Shown here: piece by piece, positions 23,998-35,227 of the stretch
Numbering within the stretch: the stretch's first letter is position 1
How the letters are laid out: each line of letters begins with the position of its first letter
Assembly (NCBI GenBank): GCA_014529385.2
Contig: CM043971.1
Coordinates: forward strand, 53,603,209-53,667,208
From: Adiantum capillus-veneris
Taxonomy: Eukaryota > Streptophyta > Polypodiopsida > Polypodiales > Pteridaceae
Reading direction: 5' to 3'
Length of the DNA: 64,000 nt
Position numbers and translations under genes: made by a program
The notes under the pieces: model-generated
The model's input: the letters and a program-made list of their open reading frames with translations, nothing else
Databases searched by the model: none
Told to the model about the DNA's origin: nothing

Positions 23998-24015
23998 GAT
24001 GATGTTGTCGGGGAT
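23998..24015 (+). other. Degenerate Athila/Tat-type primer-binding site
   Basis: CGATGATGTTGTCGGGGA keeps the TGTTGTCGGGGA half of the TGGCGCCGTTGCCGGGGA pattern (12 of 18 positions). Weak on its own; supported by a similar site at 27,131 in comparable surroundings. Confidence 0.3.
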
Positions 24016-24183
24016 GTAGGACTTCCACTAGCAGAGGAGGTCGCAGTGAGGTTCTTTACTTAGTGCCTAAGTGTTATAGTTCATTAAATTCATCTTTAGG
24101 TAGGAGAGTCAGTGAGGCATGTTGAGCTCTCAGGTAGACTGAGGAATCGAGTGTTCTTCTTTAGTGCATTGTGCATTGAGCCC

Positions 24184-24824
24184 ACGCTTTGAGTCTTGTT
24201 GTAGTTCGTGTTTAGTAGGTAGTTGCACGGTGAGTTGTTATTAGAGTCAAAAATATATATATCTTTTACCCTGCTATCACTTCATTTTATTCTGTTTTGT
24301 TTTGTGTTTTTGTTACTTTATTGTTTTAGGGTAGAGATAGGAGTACTATTTAGGTTAAGACTTGGTTTGGTGTTGCATAGATCAGTTGAAGATGCTTTTG
24401 AGTGCCATATTGCAACTTTTGACAGCCTAAAGTGAATAAACATGCAAGAAATGTGCATAACTTGAGAATTAGAAGTGCAAATTGAGAAATTCTTGTTTGT
24501 GCACACGCTTTGAGTCTTGTTGTAGTTCGTGTTTAGTAGGTAGTTGCACGGTGAGTTGTTATTAGAGTCAAAAAAAATCTATCTTTTACCCCGCTATCAC
24601 TTCATTTGATTTTGTTTTGTTTTGTGTTTTTGTTACTTTATTGTTTTAGGTTAGAGATAGGAGTACTATTTAGGTTAATACTTGGTTTGGTGTTGCATAG
24701 ATCAGTTGAAAATGCTTTTGAGTGCCATATTGCGACTTTTGACAGCCTAAAGTGACTAAACATGCAAGAAATGTGCATAACTTGAGAATTAGAAGTGCAA
24801 ATTGAGAAATTCTTGTTTGTGCAC
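24184..24824. repeat. Direct tandem duplication, 321-bp unit, two copies
   Basis: The phrase ACGCTTTGAGTCTTGTTG starts at 24,184 and again at 24,505, and both copies end TTCTTGTTTGTGCAC. The copies differ by only a handful of substitutions and small indels (about 95% identical by eye), so the duplication is much younger than the surrounding decayed DNA. No coding content. Confidence 0.9.
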
Positions 24825-24829
24825 TTGCA

Positions 24830-27128
24830 TATACCTTAAAAGGACATATTTGGAAATTTTGGTTGTTGTTTGAGTCATCAATTGTCCAAAAGAGCAGATT
24901 TTTCATTTAAGGTTAACTTTGAAAGGAACCAGTTGAACTAAAACATTTAAGGAAGTGATTTTAAGTGGTGGAGGGTGTCTTTGAGTAGCACAAGAGCAGA
25001 GGAAGCTGCAAAAATCATCAAGGTCCAAAAATCTCACTGTTGTTAGTGACTACGGTTCACTGCCACCTAGCCCATTGTCACAAAAAAAGTACATCAATAG
25101 GTTCTTCATCCTCTGTACAACAAGAATCCACCTTTTCCATGTCCAAAATGTCTGCAGATTGCTAGATCTAGACAAAATGTCCATATTGACCAAATTTAGA
25201 GATTTTGGGACATTTAGCTGACCAAATTACATCATTTCACAACCAGCACAGGAGAAAAATACTCTACAAGGGGAGTCCTAGCAACAAGGAGTATTAGGTT
25301 GTCAAAATCCACCAAGTGGCAATGATCGCATACATGTCAGAATCAGGGAAGTTGTTCCATTTGACTCCTAGCAAGATCCCAAATATACCTTCCAGATTCA
25401 ATTTGCATAGGTGAAATTCCTTAAAGCTACTCAAAAACTAAAATTCCAGACCAAATTGTGGCACCAAGCTGAAACAGAGGACAAAAGTGTCCAAACACTT
25501 TATACATGGTGTTTGTAGACTCTCTAAATAGAAGCTAATTAGCAGGAATTGACTAGGTTGAAAAAGCTTACCAATGTCAATGACCACGGTAATTGACACT
25601 GCCACAAGCTCAGATTTAGGCTTTGTGACCATACCAGCACATAGGCCACCAAGAGAGGTTTTCAAAGATACCCTGTCAGATAAGCCTCAAAATTACCAAA
25701 AAAAGACCTTGTCAAAGATAAGGATTGGTTTCTCTAATTTTCTAATTTTTGACCTGAAAATTCACAGTTTTTATAATTTTGGAAAATCCTAGAGAAGTCT
25801 TGAAGAAGATCTAAACTAAGAACTCAAAGGGCCAAGCGGCAAAGCATTTGATTTTTTGTGACAAGCATCCAAGTTATCCAAAAGGCAAGCAAACAACCAA
25901 GGAGATTACTAATTCAGCAAGTCAGAAGTTTGGGTTGAAAATTTAAAGTTGTGTAAATTGATGTATTTAAGATCAAGAAAGTATCTTTAGAGAGATCATA
26001 GATCAGATGTAGACCAAGCCAGCCTAGTGTCAATAGAAGAGAGTGTGGAATCAAGCAGGGTTAGATCCCCTAGCTTTAATCATAGAAGAGGGTAGTGAGA
26101 CTAACACCTCTTCTGACAAGTAATTTTATTTGATGGCTAGCCAATAATCCTTGGGAATAGAATGTAAGGCTTCCACCTGCCAAAAGAGTATACCAATAGA
26201 ATGGTGTTGCAAGCTCAAAGAGTGTTTGGTGGTCACACTTAACGGGCACCCTCCCAGTTGACCACACCGCCTCAATGCCCAAAATTTTGATGTAATTCAT
26301 ATTATTTTTCCAAAAAATCCTTAAATAAAAGAGAAATTATACTTTTTGAGCCATATTCTTATGATTCCTGGTGTATTCTTTTATCCTAAGCCCAAAAATC
26401 CTTGTAAGACGACCATTGGCAACTCTGGATAGTTCAAAAGCTCAAAATCTCTAGTTCAAAAGGATCATTGTAGCATTATCCAAGGTTTTTTGAAGAGCTT
26501 TGTACGTACGATTGTGAGCGGCTACTCAGCAACACATTGTAATCAATTTTTCGCTTACTCTAGTAATCAGAATTTAATTTTGAAAAGTGCATTGTGTTCC
26601 TTATCTCTTGCTCTTTCATTTAGTATAATTATTCTCAATTTTTTTGTGTTTGCAATTACCTATTTTTCAGCTAAATTTGTAGTTTTGAGTGTTAAAATGG
26701 TTTTAACCTTTTGATTATAGGAGAGTGTTCCTAGACCATAGGGTGACCTATCTGGACTGTTCTGTTGTAATTTCCAAGACCTGTACCATGACAGATTGGG
26801 ATTTGGTACCAATGAGCTTCAAATTTTGTAGGATAATGTCCCTAGGCCTATTATAGCTCCTCCTAAAGTTTTGTTGCATTTTGAGTTCATTTGATCGATT
26901 AAATGGCGTGATGACCTACAGCGGTGAGATAGGACATAGACAAGATTCATAGATTAGAGAGCGATGGTTTTCTAGTGCTGATGATGGATTAGTTACCTAG
27001 GTTCACTTCTTGAGGTTAACACCCTCAAAAAATCTATGTGCCCCATCCGAGTCACTTCCCTGAGTATTGACATTATGCTAGTGTTAGATAGCTATGTTGC
27101 ACACGTCCAATCATGGCGACCCGCTAAC
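24830..27128. other. AT-rich non-coding DNA, probably LTR of a decayed element
   Basis: No gene. It precedes a degenerate primer-binding site at 27,131, so its right part may be a 5' LTR. No LTR start can be fixed. Confidence 0.3.
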
Positions 27129-27130
27129 AT

Positions 27131-27148
27131 TGGCATCATTGTCAGGGA
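27131..27148 (+). other. Degenerate Athila/Tat-type primer-binding site
   Basis: TGGCATCATTGTCAGGGA differs from TGGCGCCGTTGCCGGGGA only by transitions of the C-to-T or G-to-A type (5 changes). It lies about 1.8 kb upstream of the gag-like remnant at 28,964, on the same strand. Confidence 0.5.
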
Positions 27149-27421
27149 TATGATCTTTAGGTGGTGAGTGACCTAGTCGTATTTGTAGCCTTCTTTTTCA
27201 AAGATTTTGTTACCCATATCATTTACACCTTAGCAGTGAAGCATCTAGACCCAGGGTTTAGTGCTTGGTAGAGGCTAGAAGTCTAGGTTTTGCTTAATCT
27301 ACTTGATAGGCAAGGAGAGTTGTGAGTGAGATACGAAAGGCCTTTCATTTTGAAATTTTCTCAATGCTTTAAAAGTACTATTCCACAACCCGTTTCACCT
27401 TCAATTTGCATTGTTTTGTCT

Positions 27422-27610
27422 GTTTTTGTTCATAGATTCATTTCAGTACCTAGGAGTAGGGTAAGTAGTAACTACTACTACCTTCAAATTTAGAGTGAAA
27501 GTTTTTGTTCATAGATTCATTTCAATACCTAGGAGTAGGGTAAGTAGTATCTACTACCTAGGAGTAAGGTAAGTAGTAACTACTACCATCAAATTTGGAC
27601 TGAAAGTTCT
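27422..27610. repeat. Tandem duplication of about 79 bp with extra CTACCTAGGAGTA repeats
   Basis: GTTTTTGTTCATAGATTC starts at 27,422 and 27,501. Within the second copy the phrase TACCTAGGAGTAGGGTAAG is repeated once more. Confidence 0.85.
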
Positions 27611-27781
27611 TGGCAAAAATCATCGAACACCATATTTTGGCAAAAGAGACCATAACTCTGGAAATTGAAAAATTTGATGGTCACTGCTTAAAAACTGATC
27701 AAAACCCCAAAAAATTCGTACAAAAGGGGATCAAAAAAACTCACAAGGGGCAAATTGGAAATTTTCCGTATTTTGTGGAGG

Positions 27782-28870
27782 AACATGGATCGTGATCCAT
27801 ATACCTCTATGATAATTTGATCAAAAAGTGACACCATTGGACTGAGGGTACTTCCAAGCAATAGAATCCAAAAATTTGGAGTGATATTGACACCAAAAAC
27901 ACATTCAAAACCAAGAAATTGACCAAAACACCTGCAGAATCTTAGGAGATTGACCTAAATTTGGGATTTTCCATTTTTTACTGATAAAAATATAAGAAAA
28001 GATTGGGAATTCGCCTCTGCAGGGCATAGACAACCTGCTGGCCAAGTTTCATACCAAAATGAGGTCAAACATGTATCACAATCCATGTACTTTTTCATGA
28101 TTTTGGGCTTAGATTTGAGCAAAAAGTAATTGAGATGATTTGGAAAAACTTTCCCAAAAGGGACATTAGTAAAAATTTAAGAAAAGTTGGTCAAAATAGC
28201 AAAACATTAGAAACTAGTCAATAACCGTAAAGCAAACACAAAATTCCACTTTTGGTTTGCAAAAAGTTGTCCAAATCCAAAACAAATTTTGGAGTAGACT
28301 ATTGAGAACATAAGTAAATAGCAGGCCGAATTCCAAGTCTAGATCTAATGGAACATGGATCGCAATCCATGTACCTTTTTTGAGTTTTTGGACAGATACT
28401 ATACTTGCCTATAGCAAAGATCATTGTGAGCAATACTTTCAAAATCAAGGAGGCCGAAAGAGTTCAAAAAGTGGTTCAAAAGAGGCAAAAACGCTTCAAA
28501 ACCAAAAACCACCAAGCAAACCTAGGGTTTGACTTTGGATGACCTAAACTAGTCCAAATCACACAAAAAGCATATAGCTAGGATTAATATACAAAGGGCA
28601 AGCTATGTGTGAGGTTTTATCGCATTCTGATAGAAAGGTACATGGGTCACAATCCATGTTTATTTGTCACAGACTGAGACCAAACTTGTACCATAGCAAG
28701 ACCTAGTCACAAGGACCTAGTGGTCTTTTCAAAATTGAATTTGGACTTGATTTGTGTATTTTATAAGCAAAATAGAATTTTTTTCCAAAAGCGCAATAAA
28801 ATTTTATCCACTTCAAACTTTAACTAACAGAGCGGTTGTAAACTCATAGCCACCAAGTGTTTTTTGTACA
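27782..28870. repeat. Periodic repeat, about 286 bp, marked by a palindrome ACATGGATC..GATCCATGT
   Basis: Imperfect palindromes of the type ACATGGATCGCAATCCATGT begin at 27,782, 28,069, 28,353 and 28,640, spaced 287, 284 and 287 bp. Between them the sequences are only weakly alike, apart from a GGCCAAGTTT/GGCCGAATTC-type block just upstream of each palindrome. A fifth copy lies at 216-237 in the homologous leader at the left edge. It is therefore part of the leader or LTR of a retroelement family. Confidence 0.7.
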
Positions 28871-28963
28871 GATTGCAAGGGCTAGAGTGTATTGCTAGGA
28901 GTGCTTTCAATTTGGGAAAATAAAGAGGTAACAGGTCATGATTGTGCAATAGTGCTTTTCTTG

Positions 28964-29560
28964 ATGTATTTGCGATCAGGTAGATTATATCAAAGTAGAA
29001 ACCCTGTTTATAGGAGATTAGGCTAGTCACATTTCCACGAAAGAGAGTGTTAATGAGGGATCGTTGCCGACCTTAGATCCAATTCTAGAGAAAAAACTTT
29101 CTTTTACTTCTTGAAAGACATCTTACACCTACATGGCTAAAGGGTTCAAGAGTGTGAGTTTCAAAGTGGGAACCAACATGGGGGCAGGACCATACCAACC
29201 CGCACCAAACTTTGAAATATCAGTTTGAAAATGAACAAGGTGCTAAAATTTACAAAGATGGTATGAATCGCTGTTGGTAAAATTAGAGGAAATACCTAGT
29301 GAGTTCAAAGACAGCGTCCGTGGAGTACAGCAGCAGGTTTTCAGCCTAATGCTTTGATGATGAGGAAACCATGTATTTAGTTGTGCAAAATCCCTATATT
29401 TTGGACAGGTATGTGGGGATTGATAGGCACCAAAGATAAAGTTGACGTCAAGCCTGAAGACAAGCCGCCAAAGCTAGACATTCCTAATGTTAATTTAAGG
29501 CGAGTGAAATTGCAAGTGCAAGAAAATGAAAACGAAAGACTTAGCTCTTCTATCTATCAT
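28964..29560 (+). pseudogene. Gag-like remnant (copy 2 of the family at 552-1130)
   Basis: ATG at 28,964 gives MYLRSGRLYQSRNP, stopping after about 20 codons. Similarity to copy 1 continues in other frames: SVSFKVGTNMGAGPYQPA (29,150), KLEEIPSEFKDSV (29,280), MYLVVQNPYILD-like (29,370) and GTKDKVDVKPEDKPPKLD (29,425). Both copies follow related leader DNA carrying the same palindrome. No named domain is visible. Multiple stops and frame changes mean it is dead. Confidence 0.45.
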
Positions 29561-29876
29561 TAAAGCCCTCCCAATTGTAGCCTTTTACATTGATACCCAA
29601 TGTGAGACACACTTGCTCTCACTACCATAGCAACCTTGCAAACTTCTCTAGCTTGTAGAGAAAAATGAAAGAGAGAATGAAAAAAGAGCATAGTGTGTAT
29701 AAATCACCACCCAACCTTATCTTATATAGGAATATTTCTTTCCCTTCTAGAACTTCTAGAGAGCATTTCATGAGACTTTGCCCTTGAGGTGGCTCGACTA
29801 GAGCATCCTCCACTACCCCTTGACATTCATGTCCCGTGCATGCAACTTTCCCTTCTTATAAGCTCCCTCGAGTGAA
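29561..29876. other. Non-coding flank before a Copia LTR
   Basis: No recognised feature. Target duplication of the Copia element cannot be tested because its 3' end is missing. Confidence 0.3.
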
Positions 29877-30116
29877 TGTTGGTAGTTTTTGTTACCATAT
29901 ACATGTGGTAGTGATGTGTGTGAACACACTAGGACTGCTGGGGCATTTTTTCCCTCTTTAGGAGGTTTTTTCCCCCGAGCATTGTATATACGCCCATCAC
30001 TCTAGGGCTATATATTTTTCCATTGCACACTAAGTAACACACTCTCTATTGTGTGCCTTGAGCTTCCTTCATCTTCTCCAAGCTGTGTGCATTTCTCTGC
30101 AACCCTAATTCCAACA
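29877..30116 (+). repeat. 5' LTR of a second Copia element
   Basis: About 240 bp, TGTTGGTAGT to CCAACA (TG...CA), with a TATATATTTTT box near 30,009, ending two bases before a primer-binding site. The start is inferred from the TG rule because no second LTR is present for comparison. Confidence 0.65.
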
Positions 30117-30118
30117 AT

Positions 30119-30130
30119 TGGTATCAGAGC
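30119..30130 (+). other. Primer-binding site TGGTATCAGAGC
   Basis: Identical to that of the first Copia element and in the same position relative to the LTR end. Confidence 0.88.
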
Positions 30131-30477
30131 AGGTTACGTCCTCCCGGGCTTAGTCGCCAGCTGCTCCAGCACATGCCTGCTCACTTTCTCCGAGTACAGT
30201 GAGGTTTGGCGAGTGTTCGTAGGTCGAAAAATATTTTGAATAAGCTCATAGAGCTTAGTCTGCTTAGATTTTTGATTCGGGCTCATTTCGACCTCCGTTT
30301 CCACTACAGGCAGGCCTACACATGCAATTTTGTCATTTTATGCAGAATTTCTGTCAATGACAATTTCTGCATAACAGGTGCATGTGTTGTTCCCGCTCCG
30401 TTTCTACATAGCATGTGTTGTTCCCACTCCGTTTCTCCTATTTTTCAGCAGTTTTCACATCAGGTGCAGCATTTACC

Positions 30478-33400
30478 ATGGCTGACAACAACACAGATGT
30501 CTTCAAGATGTTTGTTGCTGAGGACAGGTTGGATGGGGACAATTACCCTATGTGGGCATATATGATGCAACACATTCTTGTGTCAGAGAGAGTCTGGAAT
30601 ATTGTGCAGGGCATTGATGTACGTCCTGGTTCTAAGGATGTAGGCGACGTTGAGGATGTTGCAGGTCTTGCTGCAAGGATTGCTGCTATTAGAGTTGTTT
30701 TGCCTACGGCAGAACAATCTCGTTGGGATGTAAAGGGTGTGCAGGCTCATGCATTGATTGCGTTGTCTATGAAGCGCACCATTGTTCCTCACATCCGTTC
30801 AGCAAAATTTTCAAAACAGGCCTGGGATATTTTGGCTGGTCTTTATGCAAGTCGCAATGAGGCTAAAATTGCTTTGCTACGTAAAGAGCTGGAGTCAAAG
30901 ATTATGCATGAGGAAGATGATATGGAGACTTTCCTTGCTAGTGTCAAGGATATCAATGAGCAACTTACTTCTGCAGGTGAAGTCATTTCAGACAGTTCCC
31001 TTGTGCAGACTGTTCTTGATGCCTTACCAGACTTTTGCTAGTACTTGGAGACTTATGAACCAAGGAAATCCTGAAGTTTTCAAGTTTGATGCATTATGCA
31101 CATTGCTGTTGCAAGAGTCACTTTCTAGAAAAAACAAGACTATGCAGCGTGCAGTTGAACAGGCTTTTATTGCTTCTTAGAGAAAGGGTGGTAACAGCAA
31201 TACAGCCACTTCTTATGGTTCTGCTGCGAGTGGAAAAAATTATGTTCCTAATGCTTCTGCTGGCAGAAATTCGTCTAGAAATTCTGGTGATAAGGGCAAA
31301 AAGAAAATGTGTTGCCATTATTGTAAAGCTAATGATCACTTGATCAAGTCGTGTCCTAAGTTGAAGGCCAAAGAGGCTAAGAAGAAAGAGGGTGGTTCCA
31401 CTGCATATGCTGGTTCCACTACAAATGCAGCCATTGTTGAGTCTTCTGTGAAAGGAGACTGTGTTGCTGAAGTTGATGTAGAATAGGCTTTTAGCGCAGA
31501 GTGCACTTGCAATCCTGCTTTCCATGATGCATGCTTGTCACTTGTTGCTGCAGATTCACATGTGTGGTATTTCGACAGTGGTGCTACAAAGCACATTACC
31601 TCACATCGTGAATTGTTCACCTCTCTTGAGTCTGTCCCTCATGGGAATTCACTCACTTGTGCCAACAGTGCCTCTTATCCGGTTCAGGGAGTTGGAAAGA
31701 TTGTGCTTACTGCTACAAATGGCAGTTCCTTCACACTTTTTGATGCACTTTATGTACCTGGGATCAAGAAGAATCTCTTATCTGTATCCGCACTTTCTAG
31801 ACTTGGACTTGTAGTCAAATTTGTGGATGACAGATGTACAGTTCATGATCTCAGTTTTGGTGATGAAATTGTTGCTTCTGGGCTTTTGTGCCGTGGGCTG
31901 CATAAGCTCACTTTGTATGACAAGTGTGGACAAAATTTTGCAAATGCAGTTGCAGATTCAAGGGCTATTTCAGATGCAAAACTTTGGCATGCACGTTTTG
32001 GTCATCTGAATTTTGTCAGTTTGCTGCATTTGCAGAAGTCTGATATGGTTGCTTCTTTGCCGCCTCTTGAAGCACCAGTCAAACATGTTTGTGAAGGCTG
32101 TATTTTGGGTAAGATGCAGCATTCTAAGTTTCCAAAGGATGGTTCAGTTCGGGCCACATGCAGGTTGCAGCTTATGCATAGTGATGGTTGTGGGCCCATG
32201 CAAACTCCGTCCTTGGGCAATTACCTTTACTTCGTGATGTTTGTGGGCCCATGCAAACTCCGTCCTTGGGCAATTACATTTACTTCGTGACTTTCATTGA
32301 TGATTACTCTAGGATTGCATGGGTATTTCCTCTTAAAGAGAAGTCCGAAGTTTTTATGTGCTTCAATTAATTTCTAGCTATGACTGAAAATGTCTCAAAA
32401 TGTACTATGGGCACCCTCCGTTTCGATCGAGGGGGGGAGTATATGTCTCATGAATTCAATATATTTCTGGCTAGTCGTGGGATAAAACACCAATGTACAG
32501 TGCCTTATACACCTCAGCAAAATGGTGTTGCTGAGAGGAAAAATAGGTCACTTACGGAATTGGCACGATGTATGGTCAAAAGTCAAGCTTTGTCGCATTC
32601 TGTTTGGCTTTAGGCCATCATGTGTGCCCCTTATGTACTAAACAGGTGTCCTACAAAAGCTTTACAGTCTATTACTCCATATGAAGCATGGCATGATAGA
32701 AAGCCTTCTATTGAGCACATGCGTGTTTTTGGCTGTTTGGCATATGCTTTGGTGCCACAAACACAGCGCAGAAAATTGGATGATAAGGCTATCAAATGTA
32801 TTTTTGTTGGTTATAGTGTTGAAAGAAAAGGTTACAGGTTGTATCATCCACAAACAAAACGTATTCTGGTTTCATGGGATGTATTGTTTGCGGAAGATTC
32901 TGTTCAACCCTTGTTGTCATGTACTAGAGACAGTAATGTAAGCTCACAAGACATTTATGACACTTTGTTGCCTATTTTCAATGGTGGAAATACGAATGTA
33001 AGTTCCAATGAGGCAAATGTATAGCCTATGAGGGTTTCTAAAAATGTTATAGGTCAACCTATTACTGATGCAGATATACATGATGTACTTGATGAGGAAA
33101 GGGTTGAAAATGAGCACGCTAGAGGTATGCCAAAATGGTTGGTGAACACTTTGCATGACAGTAAATTGGATGCACCTTTGTCTAGTCGTACTCGTTCAAG
33201 CTCTCACCATGCATCTTATGCATCAGATTGTTATGCTTTAGCTGTGTCTAGCTTACATGATGTTGAGGAACCTGTCTTTTGATGAAGCACAGAATTCAGA
33301 AAATTGGATGGCTGCCATGCAATCAAAATATGATGCACTTATAGACAATGACACATGGACTTTATGTGATTTGCCTCCTGGCAAAAAGGCCATTGGTACG

Positions 33401-34795
33401 AAGTGGGTTTACAAGTTGAAATGCAAGCCGGATGGTGAGACCGATCGCCATAAGGCTCGACTTGTTGTAAAGGGTTATGCACAGCAAAAAGGCATAGATT
33501 ATGAAGAGACTTTTGCTCCCACTTGTCGTATGACTACTGTGTGTTTTCTATGTGCGTTGGCAGCTCATTTTGGTTGGGATGTACATCAATCAGACATTGT
33601 TACTGCTTTCTTGAATGGTGACATATTTGAGGAAGTTTATGTAACGTAGCCTCACGGTTTTGTCATAAAAGGACAAGAGGACAAAGTGTGCAGATGTAAG
33701 AAGGCTTTGTATGGGTTGAAGCAATCTCCTCGTGCTTGGTATGAGAAAGGTGAAACTCATTTGGTCAAACGAGGCTTTCGTAACAGTCCAACAGAACGCA
33801 CATTGTATGTAAAGCGTGAGGGTGATGTACTTCTCATTGTGGTTTGTTATGTCAATGATTTGCTGATCACGGGACCAAATGAGAGACATAATGCTGCATT
33901 TAAGGCTGATTTGAATGCTACTTTCAAGATGAAAGATTTGGGGCTATTGTATCATTAGTTGGGTATACAATTTAAGCAGTGTGATGGTGGTATTCCCTTG
34001 TGTCAGAAAAGTTACATAGAGACATTGCTATGTAAGTTTCGACTTGAGGATTGCAAACCTATTGCCACTCCCATGGAAACAGGTTTGAAGTTGAGTCTAC
34101 ATGATGCTGGCGATCTTGCTGATGTCACTCTTTATCAAATTGGTGTTGGCTGCCTCATTCATGTATGCAACACGAGGCCGGATATTCAATTTGCAGTCTC
34201 ACAGGTCAGTAGATTTATGCATAGCCCAGGGTCTAAGCATTGGCAGGCTGTCAAGAGTATTTTCCTCTACTTTAGTGGCACTTTACATCTTGGCTTCTTT
34301 TATCCCAAGGGGGGATCATTCCGCCAGACTTACATGCTTTTTTGGACTCAGATTGGGCTGGTTGTTTTGACACGCGAGTGTCCACAAGTGGTTTTTGTTT
34401 CATGCTTGGCAGTTCATGGATATCATGGTTGAGCAAGAAGCAACCTACTATGGACACTTCGAGTTGGTTGAGTATAGGGCAGTCTTCACAGCTACGGTTG
34501 AGTGTGTATGGCTCAGACGCCTTTTGGCTTATTTGGGTGTTGGACAGGACACTGCCAACACTATCTACACTGACAGTCAGAGCGCATTGGCAGTTGGAAG
34601 GAACCGAGTTTTTCATGCTTGCACAAAGCACATTGAGGTTCATTACCACTATGTCAGGGAGAGGCTCTCAGTAGGAGAGATCAGCTTGGCTTATGTGCCA
34701 ACACAGACAACCTTGCAGATCTTTTCACAAAGGCATTGTCTCATGAGAAGCTTGAAGCTTTGCAAAGCTTTGGGCTTACTCCCCTTTGTGGACTG
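30478..34795 (+). pseudogene. Dead Copia gag-pol (second element)
   Basis: ATG at 30,478 (MADNNTDVFKMFVAEDRLDG) starts gag, which runs to a stop at 31,039. The CCHC knuckle (CCHYCKANDHLIKSC) lies at 31,310. Protease WYFDSGATKHIT is at 31,567, pre-integrase LWHARFGH at 31,983, and integrase core motifs DRGGEY (32,430) and NGVAERKN (32,522). RT begins NDTWTLCDLPPGKKA (33,350) and has YVND at 33,848-33,859 instead of YVDD. RNase H has TDSQSALAVGRN and a frameshifted start. There are in-frame stops (for example 32,368, 32,611, 33,646 and 33,956), frameshifts, and a 53-bp duplication. It belongs to a Copia lineage different from the first element. No 3' LTR follows. Confidence 0.88.
32189..32294 (+). 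repeat. 53-bp tandem duplication in the integrase coding region
   Basis: TGTGGGCCCATGCAAACTCC starts at 32,189 and 32,242. The unit length is not a multiple of three, so the duplication itself breaks the reading frame. Confidence 0.93.
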
Positions 34796-34799
34796 ATCA

Positions 34800-35077
34800 T
34801 GTCCTCGAGGCATGGCACTTCCCTTTACTCATGTGCCAGCTCTCATTCAAAGGAAGCTGAAGCTGAGTGTAATTTGTTGATTTGTGCATCTGAATTGAAT
34901 CAAAATGTAGGGATAGAAAATCAGATTGTCAGTTTACTATTTGAAGATCCACAAAGTCAGATAAATCAATTCTCAAAGAAGCTGAATTGACAATTGTTTT
35001 TGAAATGACTAATCTATATTCAGTGATGTTGGAGATGTTGAAGAAGCTTTCTTTATCAATGGCAAAGTTTATTTTCA
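34800..35077. other. Non-coding remainder after the Copia relic
   Basis: No 3' LTR matching 29,877-30,116 is present. Nothing else recognised. Confidence 0.4.
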
Positions 35078-35227
35078 GAAATGAACCTATTTTACTTCAC
35101 TTTGAAGTGAAATCTGATTTATTTTCATAAATGAACCTATTTTACTTCACTTTGAAGTGAAATCTGATTTATTTTCAGAAATGAACCTATTTTACTTCAC
35201 TTTGAAGTGAAATCTAATTTATTGGAA
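35078..35227. repeat. 50-bp unit in three tandem copies, each with a palindrome
   Basis: Copies start at 35,078, 35,128 and 35,178 and are nearly identical. Each holds TTCACTTTGAAGTGAA, a hairpin with perfect 7-bp arms and a 2-bp centre. Confidence 0.93.
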
